This document shows positions 44,478 to 54,500 of a DNA stretch of 64,000 nucleotides, piece after piece (positions within the stretch are counted from its first letter, which is position 1; each line of letters opens with the position of its first letter). The stretch is from Lewinellaceae bacterium (GTDB lineage: Bacteria > Bacteroidota > Bacteroidia > Chitinophagales > Saprospiraceae). The notes under the pieces were generated by a model, which saw only the letters and a list, made by a program, of their open reading frames with translations, did no database searches and was not told where the DNA came from. The stretch spans positions 620,001-684,000 of the forward strand of contig JADJYW010000001.1 of the NCBI GenBank assembly GCA_016719605.1. The letters are read 5' to 3'. A program made the position numbers and the translations under genes.

Positions 44478-46124
44478 ATGCACACCACTTCCAACACCGA
44501 AGAAGCGCTTTTTTACCTGTTTCTGGCGGCGGCTTTCGGGTCGTTTCTGGGAAACCTGAAATTCCGGGGCAACAGCCTCGGCGTAGCCACCGTGTTGTTT
44601 GCCGGACTGGCCATCGGCGCCGCAAAGCCGGAAGTCAAAATCCCGGATGTGATCAAACTGCTGGGGTTGTCCATTTTTGTGTACAGCATCGGCCTGAGTT
44701 CCGGGCAGGCGTTTTTTCGCTCCCTGAAAAGCCGCGGTGCGGCCAACATGCTGCTGGCGGTACTGACCCTCAGCATCCTCAGTACTTTCGTGGGCCTGGC
44801 AGCCATTTTTCTGGGGTTTGACTCCTCGGCGGCGGCGGGGCTGCTGGCGGGTATCACCACCAATACGCCGGCGCTGGCGGGTTTGCTGGACGCCATTCAG
44901 GCCCGCGGCGGCCCCGACGCCGAAACCCTGTCGAACAGCGCCGTAGTGGGCTACTCCATTTCGTACCCGATGGGCATACTCGGCCTGATGGTTGCCGTGC
45001 TGCTCCTGCGGCGCCTGCTGCGGGTGGACTACACCGCAGAAATGCAGGCGCTGGGCGGCGAGTTTCCAGGCGGACAACCCATCGTGAACCGCACGGTGCG
45101 GGTTGCACAACCGGAGGCTATCGGCAAGAGTTTACGCGAACTGAAAAAACGGACCGGCAGCAACGTCATTTTCGGGCGCTTGCGCCGGGGGCATCAGAAC
45201 AGCCTTTGCCACAACGATATGGTTTTTCAGGCAGACGATCTGGTGTCCATCACGGGAGAAACGCCGGAAGTAGAGCGCGTGACCGCCCTGCTCGGGCAAG
45301 CGCTGGAGCAAGACCTGGCCCACGACCGTTCGGAGTTTGCGATGCGCCGGGTCGTGGTGTCCAACCCGAAAGTTGCCGGCAAAACGATTGCCTCGCTCAA
45401 CCTGGCCGAGCAGTATCCGGTGGTACTGACCCGCTTGCGCCGCGGCGATGTGGACACGCTCATTCAGCCACATACCGTGCTGGAATTAGGCGACCGCATC
45501 CGGGTGCTGGCCCGCGAAGACGACCTGAAAGACCTGGAAAAAGTGTTTGGCGATTCGTACGAGCACCTCAGCCATATTGATTTACTCTCGTTTGGCCTCG
45601 GCATGGGCCTGGGTATCCTGCTCGGGTCCATCAAAATGACCTTGCCCGGAGGAATTATATTCAGCCTCGGTTTTGCCGGCGGGCCATTGGTTGTCGGGCT
45701 GGCGCTCTCGTACCTGCGCCGTTCCGGACCGATCCTTTGGACCCTCCCCTACTCCGCCAATCTCACCCTTCGGCAAATTGGGCTAATGCTGTTGCTGGCC
45801 GCTATCGGAATCAATTCCGGCGCCATGTTCCTGGCTACCATGCTCAGCCCGGCTGGGCCGCTGATGCTGCTTTCCGGCGCGGTAGTGAGTCTGGTGGGCG
45901 GCATCGCCATTCTGGCGTTCGGGTACAAGGTTTTAAAAATCCCGTTTGTACTGCTTTCCGGTATGATCAGCCACCACCCGGCCAACCTGGATTTTGCCAA
46001 CAACCTGGCACAGAACAAAATACCGACCTACGGCTATGCGCTCGTTTATCCGCTGCTGCTGATCGGGAAAATTGTGTTTGTGCAACTGCTGTGGCAGTTT
46101 TTGCCGTTGTTGACGGCGCATTAG
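44478..46124 (+). CDS. AspT/YidE/YbjL-family transporter with two RCK_C domains
   Basis: A 548-residue inner-membrane transporter of the aspartate:alanine exchanger family. An N-terminal membrane half (about residues 8-185, with YSIGLSSGQAFF and GITTNTPALAGLLDA) and a C-terminal half (about 365-545, with YSANLTLRQIGLMLLLAAIG and ISHHPANLDFANN) each carry about five helices and related motifs. Between them are two soluble RCK_C/TrkA-C modules (about 195-280 and 285-355; RVLAREDDLKDLEKVFG) expected to bind a regulatory ligand. Substrate is unknown for this branch. It starts 15 bp after xisI, which may be a chance neighbour. Confidence 0.92.
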   Translation: MHTTSNTEEALFYLFLAAAFGSFLGNLKFRGNSLGVATVLFAGLAIGAAKPEVKIPDVIKLLGLSIFVYSIGLSSGQAFFRSLKSRGAANMLLAVLTLSILSTFVGLAAIFLGFDSSAAAGLLAGITTNTPALAGLLDAIQARGGPDAETLSNSAVVGYSISYPMGILGLMVAVLLLRRLLRVDYTAEMQALGGEFPGGQPIVNRTVRVAQPEAIGKSLRELKKRTGSNVIFGRLRRGHQNSLCHNDMVFQADDLVSITGETPEVERVTALLGQALEQDLAHDRSEFAMRRVVVSNPKVAGKTIASLNLAEQYPVVLTRLRRGDVDTLIQPHTVLELGDRIRVLAREDDLKDLEKVFGDSYEHLSHIDLLSFGLGMGLGILLGSIKMTLPGGIIFSLGFAGGPLVVGLALSYLRRSGPILWTLPYSANLTLRQIGLMLLLAAIGINSGAMFLATMLSPAGPLMLLSGAVVSLVGGIAILAFGYKVLKIPFVLLSGMISHHPANLDFANNLAQNKIPTYGYALVYPLLLIGKIVFVQLLWQFLPLLTAH

Positions 46125-46140
46125 GGTATGGCCCCCCCCG

Positions 46141-47405
46141 CTACATCCGCAGGAGTTGCACGCCACCCGATATTTCGCGCGTCCCGTTTGCCTCCAGGAG
46201 TAGCGCCGTGTACACGCCCGGCGCCAGCCCGGCCACGGAAATCACCTGCCGGCCCTGCCGGATGTTGTCCACGCGCAGCACTTCCCGTCCGCGCTGATCG
46301 TAAACCAGCAACGTGGCCGTGCCCGCAAAATCGGGCAGCAGCACTGTACAGCGATCGTACTGCACGGGATTGGGGAATACCGACCACGCGATGTGCGCTT
46401 TTTCGGGACGCGTGCTGCTGGTTTTTTCCGGCAGCGTGTCCACATAGCAGGTGAGATGCTCCAGCAGGGTCGTGGCCCGCATCCAGTAGTTGTCTAATGG
46501 GGCTGCGTATGCGGCCTGGTCGTAGATGTTGCCGTGCCCGCCGCCGGGGATTGTTTTCAGATACGTCCACGGCCCGGCCGACAGGGCATAGGGGTGCAGC
46601 ACACCGCTGCCTTCGAGGTAGGCGATGTTGGCGGCCACGCCGGTGAGGTAGGGTACCGTGCCGTCGGCGGTACCGTGTATGCCCGCCATGGGCGGCTCGT
46701 CGGCATTGATCCAGCCGCGGCGGTAGATGCCGCCGGACATATTGATGACCGCCCCGATTTCGGAGGAGTAGGTTTGGTTGGAGGCGCTGCCGCTGTTGCC
46801 GTTGAAGCCGCCGTTGTTGGCGATGATGGTTTGCATGAAGGCCGGAATGTCGTCGTTTTCATCGAGGTATGCGGCATGCAGGGCGGCCACAGCCCCGGCG
46901 GAGTAGCCCCCCACAAAAATATGGTCGGGGTCGGCGCGAAACAGGTTGGCGGTGGCAGCATCCTCCCGGAAATAACGGACGGCAGCTTTCATGTCGCCCA
47001 CGGCCTTCACGGCGGTGTCCATGATTTCGGTGGAATCCGGAATACCGAGCGGAAATATCGGGAACAGGCGGTACTGGATGGAGGCGGCCACATAGCCGCG
47101 TTTGGCCAAAAATTCGCCCCAGCGGGCCATGTCGGATTTGTTGCCAAAAGCAAAACTGCCGCCGTGTTCCAGCACGATCACCGGGCGCATCGCGGCGGTA
47201 TCGCCCTCCGGTTCGTACACGTCCATGGAGAGCGTAACGGGTTGGCCGAGGTGGTTGGTTGCCGGCGCGTAGGGCAGGGTAGTTTTTTCACCGAAGTAAA
47301 CACCGGTTGTTTGTAGCGGGTACCGTCGCAGGCGGGATTTTGGGCCTGCAGGCCCGAAACGGTGACAAAAACAACAAGCGCAAAAGCGGGTAGCAGCGAT
47401 TTCAT
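46141..47405 (-). CDS. Secreted alpha/beta-hydrolase (esterase/lipase-like) with T9SS type A sorting domain (frameshifted)
   Basis: Restored length is about 421 residues. The signal peptide MKSLLPAFALVVFVTVSGLQ is in one frame and the enzyme in the next. Adding one A on the coding strand at about 47307-47312 joins DGTRYKQ to TGVYFGEKTTLPYAP. The catalytic domain has the oxyanion HGG motif (LEHGGSFAFGN), the nucleophile elbow GGYSAGAVAAL with its Ser, and a late His region GGGHGNIYDQ. This is the layout of carboxylesterase/feruloyl-esterase-like enzymes. The tail SVFPNPVQYDRCTVLL ... GVYTALLLEANG is a type A sorting domain. Secretion to the cell surface is inferred; the substrate is unknown. 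Confidence 0.9.
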
Positions 47406-47486
47406 AAGCAACGTATTTCAGGCGAAGGTAGGAATGGTTGGTTGACCGGCCAACGAAACGAATCAATTCCTACCTTCGCCCTTGCC

Positions 47487-48500
47487 ATGAGTTACGAGGA
47501 CATTCTCCGCGACATCAAAGGGGGCAAGTTCAGGCCCATTTACTTCCTGCACGGCGAGGAGCCGTTTTTTATTGACCAAATCGAAGAGGCGGTTGATCGG
47601 CATGCCTTGTCTGAAGGGGAAAAAGGGTTCAACCTGTCGGTGTTGTACGGGAAAGATGTGGACCACCTGACATTGCTGGACTACCTGCGCCGATACCCCA
47701 TGATGAGCGAGCGCCAGGTGGTTATTTTGCGCGAAGCGCAGGAAATGAAAAGCCTCGGCGAGTTGGTCGGTTACTTCGAAAATCCGATGCCTTCGACGAT
47801 TTTTGTGGTGTGCCACAAACACAAAAAGTACGATTTGCGCACCAAACTCGGCAAGGTGCTAGCTACGAAAAGCCTGGTTTTTGAAAGCAAAAAACTGTAT
47901 GATAACCAGATGCCCGACTGGATCGCCGGCTATTGCAAAGCCCGAAAACAGAGCATCGAAATGCCCGCGGCGGTGCTCATCGCGGAGTACCTTGGCACCG
48001 ACCTGGCCCGGGTATCGAACGAATTAGACAAGTTGGCCCTGAACCTGCCCGCCGGGAGTACCGTCACGGTCAATCAGGTACAAGAGTACATCGGTATCAG
48101 CAAGGACTACAACGTGTTTGAGTTGCAGCGGGCTTTTGCGCAGCGCGACCTGCCGAAGATCGCCCGAATCCAGCAGTATTTTGCCGCCAACATTCGCAAG
48201 AACCCGCTCATCGTCACTGTTTCCAGTCTGCACGCGTATTTTTCCAAAGTGTACATGCTGCACTTCCTGCGCAATGCCGGCGACGCGGAAATGTCCAAAG
48301 CGCTTGACCTGCGTTCCGATTTTTTTCTAAAAGAATACAAACTCGCCGCCCGGAACTACAACCTCCCGCAAACCGAACACATCCTGCACCTCCTGCGCGA
48401 ATACGACCTGCGCTCCAAAGGTGTGGATACCGACACCACCAACACTGGCGACGAAGAACTGATGAAGGAACTGTTTTTTAAAATGACGATGGAGGCGTAG
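47487..48500 (+). CDS. holA: DNA polymerase III subunit delta
   Basis: Clamp-loader delta subunit, 337 aa. It opens the beta sliding clamp together with gamma/tau and delta-prime. The N-terminal AAA+-like domain has RPIYFLHGEEPFFIDQIEEA and the following LSVLYGKD. The middle has RVSNELDKLALNL and YIGISKDYNVFELQRAF, and the C-terminal collar domain has NPLIVTVSSLHAYFSKVYML. ATG at 47487 (MSYEDILRDIKGGKFRPIYF) is chosen because family members start just before this segment. It is divergent from the esterase gene. Confidence 0.94.
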   Translation: MSYEDILRDIKGGKFRPIYFLHGEEPFFIDQIEEAVDRHALSEGEKGFNLSVLYGKDVDHLTLLDYLRRYPMMSERQVVILREAQEMKSLGELVGYFENPMPSTIFVVCHKHKKYDLRTKLGKVLATKSLVFESKKLYDNQMPDWIAGYCKARKQSIEMPAAVLIAEYLGTDLARVSNELDKLALNLPAGSTVTVNQVQEYIGISKDYNVFELQRAFAQRDLPKIARIQQYFAANIRKNPLIVTVSSLHAYFSKVYMLHFLRNAGDAEMSKALDLRSDFFLKEYKLAARNYNLPQTEHILHLLREYDLRSKGVDTDTTNTGDEELMKELFFKMTMEA

Positions 48501-48641
48501 AACGAGATCTTCCAGATTTGGCAAACCCTGGAAGGTCTTTGAAACGCCGCGCGCGGGTCTTTTGACCTACGGTATGCACACAAATGACTCTGGTATTCAA
48601 GATTTAGTAGTGCCGTTCTCGTCGGGTGTCACCACCCCACC

Positions 48642-48756
48642 AATGGGAGGGGGCCAGATTCTGAAAAGCGAATTGGCAAATCGGCATCCCAACGAGATGT
48701 TGATGGTAGTTGTGGACAAGCCCCCCTCCCATTTGGGGGAGGGGATGGGGGTGGGG
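48642..48756. repeat. Inverted repeat with G-rich tract in the 415-bp gap before the LysM gene
   Basis: AATGGGAGGGGG at 48642-48653 is complemented by CCCCCTCCCATT at 48722-48733. The right arm runs into four G-runs (GGGGG, GGGG, GGGGG, GGGG at 48735-48756) that fit a G-quadruplex. The rest of the gap (48501-48915) is AT-rich; no small gene is convincing there. Confidence 0.6.
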
Positions 48757-48915
48757 TTGACACGCGCGGCAATTTATTATTTTCTAAACATTTGAATTTC
48801 AAAACACTGCAATCTATTTAAAACAAACTCCAGTTGTGTGCAACCGTGGTCGAAAGCCTACGCATGGCGCAAGTCTTGATATGACTTGCAAATTGTCCAC
48901 CTATCTCAACCGATT

Positions 48916-50292
48916 ATGTCCAACTACACCGTTGTCAAAGGAGATACATTATTCGCCATTGCGGCCAAATTCGGCATGACCGTAGCCGATCTGAAAAGCC
49001 TGAACGGGCTGAAGGATTCCGGTTTGAAGATCGGGCAAGTCCTGAAAGTACGGGCCAAACAACCGCCTGCGCCCGCAAAACCGGCGCCGGCGGCTCCTCC
49101 CAAACCGGCTACCGGAACCGCTGCGCCGGCGGGTAGCAGCACGACCACCACCTACAAAGTGGTGAAGGGCGATACCCTCTCGGCTATCGGGCGGCGTTTC
49201 GGGGTGAGCGCGGACACCCTCAAAACCCTGAACAAACTAAAATCCACGGCCCTGAGCATCGGGCAGGTACTGCGCATCCCGGTGGCTGCACCGGCCGGTC
49301 CGCCGCCGGTTGCCCAGCCAACGCCGCCCGTGCCGCCGGTATCGAATCCTGCACCGGGCGACTATCTGGCTGCCCGCCGGCAGTTTGGTCTTGCGGTGCG
49401 CCCCGAAGCCGATTTCCAGCGTTTCGAACTAACGGTGCCCCTGCTCAACGGTGCCACGGTGGTGGCCCGCATGCGCGACAATGTGCGATACTCAACTTTC
49501 ATGCGGTACCCGGAAGGTATTGTGTATGGCGGACAGTCGGCCATACACCTGCCCGTGGAGCGGGTAGAATCGGTGGGGCTGAGCCACAAACAGGCCTCAG
49601 CGCTGGAGTATGTGGCCAGCCATGAGGGCAAATACGATGCGATCAACAGTTACGACGGCGGGATTTTTTCGTTTGGCAGCATCCAGTTTGTGGGCGCTGC
49701 GGAGCATGGCGGCAGCCTCAACCGCGTGTTGGCCGGTATGAAAAACCATGCGCCGGCGCGGTTTGCACAAGTGTTTCAGCAAGTGGGCATAGACTCGGTT
49801 GGGGGTGTAACGACCGTTTTGGACGAGACCGGCCGCGCACTTTCCGGCGATATGGCCTGGTTGTACATTCAAAAAACGGTGCCGTTGTACGGGGCATTCA
49901 TCCGCGCCGGCTTCGACCCCGACCTGGTGCTGGAACAAATGCGCGCCGCCAACGACCTGTATGTACAGCCGGCGCTGAACTTCCGCCTCAACCTGTCTAT
50001 CAACGGTATCGCGATCAGCGTGCCGCGCCTGCGGGATATTCTGACCTCCGAAGGGCTGCTCACAGCCCTGATCGCCATTGCCATCAACCGGGGAACGGGC
50101 GCCATGAGCCGCATGGTAGCCGAAGTACTCACCATCCTCGGCACATCGCAGCGGCTGCACAGCGTGGAGGCGCTGCGCCAGATAGACGAGCGCCTGCTTT
50201 GCCAAACCATAGCCGATACCACCACCGATGCCCGCACCCGCGACCGGGCGCTGGGCGTGCTGAACGCGGGGTTGAGTTTCGCGAAAACGTAA
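48916..50292 (+). CDS. LysM-domain protein with putative peptidoglycan-hydrolase domain
   Basis: A 458-residue protein. LysM1 (YTVVKGDTLFAIAAKFGMTV, residues 4-47) and LysM2 (YKVVKGDTLSAIGRRFGVSA, about 82-126) flank an Ala/Pro-rich linker. A second Pro-rich linker leads to a C-terminal domain of about 310 residues. There, YVASHEGKYDAINSYDGG and IFSFGSIQF have the Glu-then-FSFG pattern seen in lysozyme- or chitosanase-like folds. No signal peptide precedes the first LysM, so export by a non-Sec route or action inside a cell-wall-piercing particle is possible. I am fairly sure of the LysM modules, less so of the hydrolase call. Confidence 0.8.
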   Translation: MSNYTVVKGDTLFAIAAKFGMTVADLKSLNGLKDSGLKIGQVLKVRAKQPPAPAKPAPAAPPKPATGTAAPAGSSTTTTYKVVKGDTLSAIGRRFGVSADTLKTLNKLKSTALSIGQVLRIPVAAPAGPPPVAQPTPPVPPVSNPAPGDYLAARRQFGLAVRPEADFQRFELTVPLLNGATVVARMRDNVRYSTFMRYPEGIVYGGQSAIHLPVERVESVGLSHKQASALEYVASHEGKYDAINSYDGGIFSFGSIQFVGAAEHGGSLNRVLAGMKNHAPARFAQVFQQVGIDSVGGVTTVLDETGRALSGDMAWLYIQKTVPLYGAFIRAGFDPDLVLEQMRAANDLYVQPALNFRLNLSINGIAISVPRLRDILTSEGLLTALIAIAINRGTGAMSRMVAEVLTILGTSQRLHSVEALRQIDERLLCQTIADTTTDARTRDRALGVLNAGLSFAKT

Positions 50293-50315
50293 CTATTGAG
50301 TACCATCGGGGGCAG

Positions 50316-51407
50316 TTACCCGCCCATCTGCACGATTTTCGTCGGCTCCAGTATCTCGTTGCGCACGGCTACTTGCCGCAGGGTATTTCGGGCTACGTTC
50401 AAAAATGCCTCGGACATGAGGCCACCGTCCGCGTGCAGCACGGCGGGTTTGCCGGAGTCGCCACCTTCGCGGATACCCTGCACCAGCGGTACCTGGCCCA
50501 GCAGCACCGAATGGCTGGCGAGAGCCAGTTTTTTACCGCCGCCTTGTCCAAACAGGTAGTACTTGTTGTTGGGCAATTCCTCGGGCGTAAACCAGGACAT
50601 ATTTTCCACTACGCCGAGGATGGGTACGTTGATTTGCGGCAGCAGGAACATGTTCATCGCCTTGAGCGCATCGGCCACGGCCACTTCCTGCGGGGTGGTG
50701 ACGAGTACCACGCCGGTGACGGGCACGGTTTGCACGAGGGTCAGTTGCACGTCGCCGGTGCCGGGGGGCAGGTCCACGATGAGAAAATCGAGATCGCTCC
50801 AGAGCACATCGTTGAAAAATTGTTTGATGATGGCTGCCAGCCTCGGGCCGCGCAGCACCACGGCCTGTTCCGGTTCGATGATGTTGCCGATACTGATCGT
50901 AGGCATATCGTAGGCCATGAGCGGCACCATTTTCATCTGGCCGGTCACGTCCTGTATTTTTGGGCGCTGGCCCACGAGGCCCAGCATGGTGGGGATACTG
51001 GGGCCGTACACGTCGGCATCCATGAGACCGACGCGGGCGCCGAGTTTTTTCAGGCCCAAAGCCAGGTTCACGGCCACGGTGCTTTTGCCCACACCGCCTT
51101 TGCCGGATGCTACGGCGATAATGTTTTTGATTTGCGGTACGGTGCTGGTGGTTTCCTGGCTGCCGGGGGTTCGGGCCATGAAATGCACGTTGATATTGGC
51201 CTGCGGGTACCATTCGGCAATGGCGCCGATGCAGGCAAAATTCAGTTCGGCTTTGCCCTGCATTTGCAGCGAGGGGATGGAGAGCGAGAAGTTGACGTTA
51301 TTGCCGTCAATGACTACGTTTTGCACCATGCCGGCGGTCACGATGTCGCGGCCGGTTTGTGGGTCGAGCACCCGGCGGAGTGCGTTGAGGATTGTTTCTT
51401 GTTCCAT
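50316..51407 (-). CDS. Mrp/NBP35-family iron-sulfur carrier ATPase
   Basis: A 363-residue P-loop ATPase that likely carries Fe-S clusters to apoproteins. The N-terminal MIP18/DUF59-like domain (ILNALRRVLDPQTGRDIVTAG) precedes the deviant Walker A GKGGVGKST, then DADVYGPSIPTMLG, IVDLPPGTGDVQL and TTPQEVAVADALKA. The usual CPxC cluster-binding motif after ENMSWFT is missing; the sequence reads TPEELPNNKYYLFGQGGG. This could change how the cluster is held. ATG at 51407 is chosen over an upstream one because family members begin a few residues before the DUF59 helix. It is convergent with the LysM gene, 23 bp apart. Confidence 0.93.
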   Translation of the reverse strand: MEQETILNALRRVLDPQTGRDIVTAGMVQNVVIDGNNVNFSLSIPSLQMQGKAELNFACIGAIAEWYPQANINVHFMARTPGSQETTSTVPQIKNIIAVASGKGGVGKSTVAVNLALGLKKLGARVGLMDADVYGPSIPTMLGLVGQRPKIQDVTGQMKMVPLMAYDMPTISIGNIIEPEQAVVLRGPRLAAIIKQFFNDVLWSDLDFLIVDLPPGTGDVQLTLVQTVPVTGVVLVTTPQEVAVADALKAMNMFLLPQINVPILGVVENMSWFTPEELPNNKYYLFGQGGGKKLALASHSVLLGQVPLVQGIREGGDSGKPAVLHADGGLMSEAFLNVARNTLRQVAVRNEILEPTKIVQMGG

Positions 51408-51542
51408 TTTTAAATGACGCCTTGTGGCTTGCACAAACACCGTTTGGGCCTTGTCGTTCACCGGGCGCGAAGGTAGGTGGAATTGTGGCAATGCGCGTTG
51501 CGGTACCCGCGTTGGCTATGTCTGGACGGGGCGGGGCAACGA

Positions 51543-54500
51543 TTACTCGTTGTCCCGCTTCTTTTTTGCCTCTTCTTGCAGCCGTATCAATTCGGCTTTT
51601 GCCTTTTCGATATCGGCCTGCACGGCGCCGAGTTGTTGTTGGGCCTGGGCGAGTTCCTGTTGTTTTTGTACGAGTTTTTGCTGCTCTACCCGGATTTTTT
51701 CAGTCACTTCGGCTTTGATTTTGGCCATTTCGGTAGCGGACTCGGCTTTGACGTCGGCGATGCGTTTGGCTTCGTCTGTTCGGGTTTCGGCGATGCTGGC
51801 GGCGGCGGCCTGTTTGGCGGCATAGACCGCTTCGGTGGCTTCTTTTTGTGCATTTGCGGCCTCCTCCGCGGTACGTTTGCGGGCATTTTCGGTTTCGGTG
51901 GCGTACTGTTGGCGTTTTGCTCGGCTTCCTTGCGGGCTGCCGACACCTCGGCAGCGGCGGAGTTGCGCACGTCATCCATTTCCTTGCGGGCGCGTTCCTG
52001 GGCATCCGACACTTCCTTAGCCAGGGCGGCTTTTTTGTCGTCGGCATCCTTTTTGGCCAGGGCTATGGCCTCGAGTGCTTGTTGTTTGGTGGTTGCTACT
52101 TCGCGGGCGGCTGTTTCTTTGGTTTTTACGACCTCGCCGGCGGCTTCTTCTTTGGATTTGGCCACACTTTCGGCACTTTCCTGGCGAGCGCGGGCAGCGG
52201 TTTCTTTTGCGGTTTTGACTTCTTCGGCGGCTTCCTGGTTGGTTTTGGCCACCTCCTGGGCGGCGCGTTCGCGGGCCGTTGCCAGTTCGGAGGCAAGGCG
52301 CTGGCGCTCCTGGGCGGCGTTCTCGCGGGACATACGAATGCTGTCGGCTTCGGCGGTGCGGATGGCGGCGATGGTTTGGGCGCTTTGGCGTTTGGCTTCG
52401 GCGGCGGCGTTGGCGGCATCTTGCTGGGCGCGCACCTGGGCCTCGCGGGCGGTAGCGATTTCGCGGGCGGCTTTTTCGCGGGCGGCGGCGATCTCGGCGG
52501 CGGCTTTTTCGCGGGACGCCACCACCTCCTGGGCCGATGCAGACGTAGTTTCCTGTTGTTTTTTCTTGGCATCGGCAATGGTTGCTGCGGCCTCCTGCTG
52601 GATTTGCTGCATACGTTGCTCGGCGGTTTGTTTGGAAGAGTTTACTTCCTCGGCGTATTTCTTCTGGGCCTCGTCGGCATTGGAGTTGGCGGCCAGCACC
52701 TTGTTTCGGGCTTCTTCCTGCGCTTTGGCGATTTCCTGTTGGCTGCGTTCGCGGGCTTTCAGCACTTCGTCGGCGCTTTCCTGCTTGATTTTCGCTTCTT
52801 TTTCTTTGGCGGCGGCTACTGCTTTGGCCAACTCCTCCTGGATTTTGGTGATTTCCTCGGCGGCCCGTTGGCGGGCGGTTTGCACGGCGGTAGCGATGGA
52901 GTCGCGCTGCACCTGGGCACGGGCCTGGGCATCGGCGATGGCTTTGGTGGCCTCGTCCTGTACCTGCTGGACGTTTTGGGCGGCACGCTGGCGGCTTTCA
53001 GCCACCTCTTTGGCGATGTCCAACTTGTCGGCTTCGGCTTTTTCGCGCTGGAACTGCACGTCTTTTCGGACTTGCTCGATCTCGTTGGCGGCGCGTTTTT
53101 TGGCTTCGGCTACTTCGAGGGCGCTGGATTCTTTTTGTTTGGCAACATTTTCCCGGAGGTCGGCCAGTTCGGCGGCGTTGTTCTGCTCGAGCAGGGCTTT
53201 TTCTTCGGCGGCCTTGCGGCGCGATTCGGAGACTTCGTTGGCGAGGCGTTGTTTTTCCAGCACGGAGTTTTCGCGCATTTTGGCTACTTCATTGGCGGTT
53301 TCCTCGCGTATTTTCAGGATTTCCTCGGAAGCGGTTTTTTTGGAACCCTGGACATCCTCGGCGGTTTTGCCTTTTTCCTTTTCGGCTGTTTGGCGCGCCT
53401 CGGCTACGGTGCGGGCATTTTCGTCCCGGATACGCTTCAGTTCGTCTTCGGCATTGCCGCGGGCGGTGGACACCTCGTCGGCGTATTGGAGTTTGGCCTG
53501 GTCAAGGCGTTCCTTGATGGCGGCGAGTTCGCGGGCGGCGTTGTCGCGGGCTTTCTGGATTTCTTCGGCAGAGGCGAGGCGGGCCTTTTGGATATCCTCC
53601 CCGGCTTTGCGGCGTTCCTCTTCCACATTCATATTGATGCGGGCTACCACGGAATCGGCCTTGCTGCGGTTTTCATTGATAATCGCCTGGGTTTCGGCCT
53701 TGCTTTTTTCGATCTCGGCGAGGCTGGTTTTTCGGGCTTCGAGCACCTCGTTGGCGTACTCGAGTTTTTTCTGGTTGGCGGCTTCGCGGGCGGTGGCCAC
53801 TTCCTGCTGCAGCTGCGCCTTGATTGCCGCGCCCTTGTCCTTTTCAGCTTTTATTTCGGCCCGGATGGTTTCTTTGGTTTTCTCCAGTTCGCTGCGCAGG
53901 TTGGTCACCTCGTCGTCGCTGACAGCGGCGGAACTCGGTTTAGGTTTGACGGCAGCACCCGAGGTAGTGGGCTTGGCGCCGCCCGGCTTGGCGGGGTCCG
54001 GGGTTGTTTCGGCAGTTCCCGTGCGGTTTTTTCGTTCAATTTCCGCGCCGGGGTTATCTTTCACCGCTGCGACTTCCAGGGTATTGTTGAAGCAGTTGCA
54101 CAGGTTTCGGAACTCGGTCTGGCGGTTTGGGTTGATCGTGAATTTGTACTTCTGGCGTTCCACGAAATTGATGAAGTGTATGTCCGTGATCGTCGTACTG
54201 GCCAGCCACTGGATGGCTTCGAGGTCCAGTTGCAGGTTGTTGCGGTGGGTGGGCACATTGCCGGGCACCACTTCGCCGAGGGATATGAACTTGTAGATGC
54301 GTTCCTTGCCGGTAAAATCAATAAAAACTACCTGGTCGTCCTGATTGAACTCGGTACCGCCGGTGGAGGTCATGCGGGCGTAAATGCCCTTTTCGTCGGT
54401 GAAAAAAATGAGGCTGTAGCTGTAGCCGCCGCGTACCACAATCGTGATGTTATCGGTGCGGAGGAGTTGGATGCCGGAGATCTTTTTGTTCTCTTTTATG

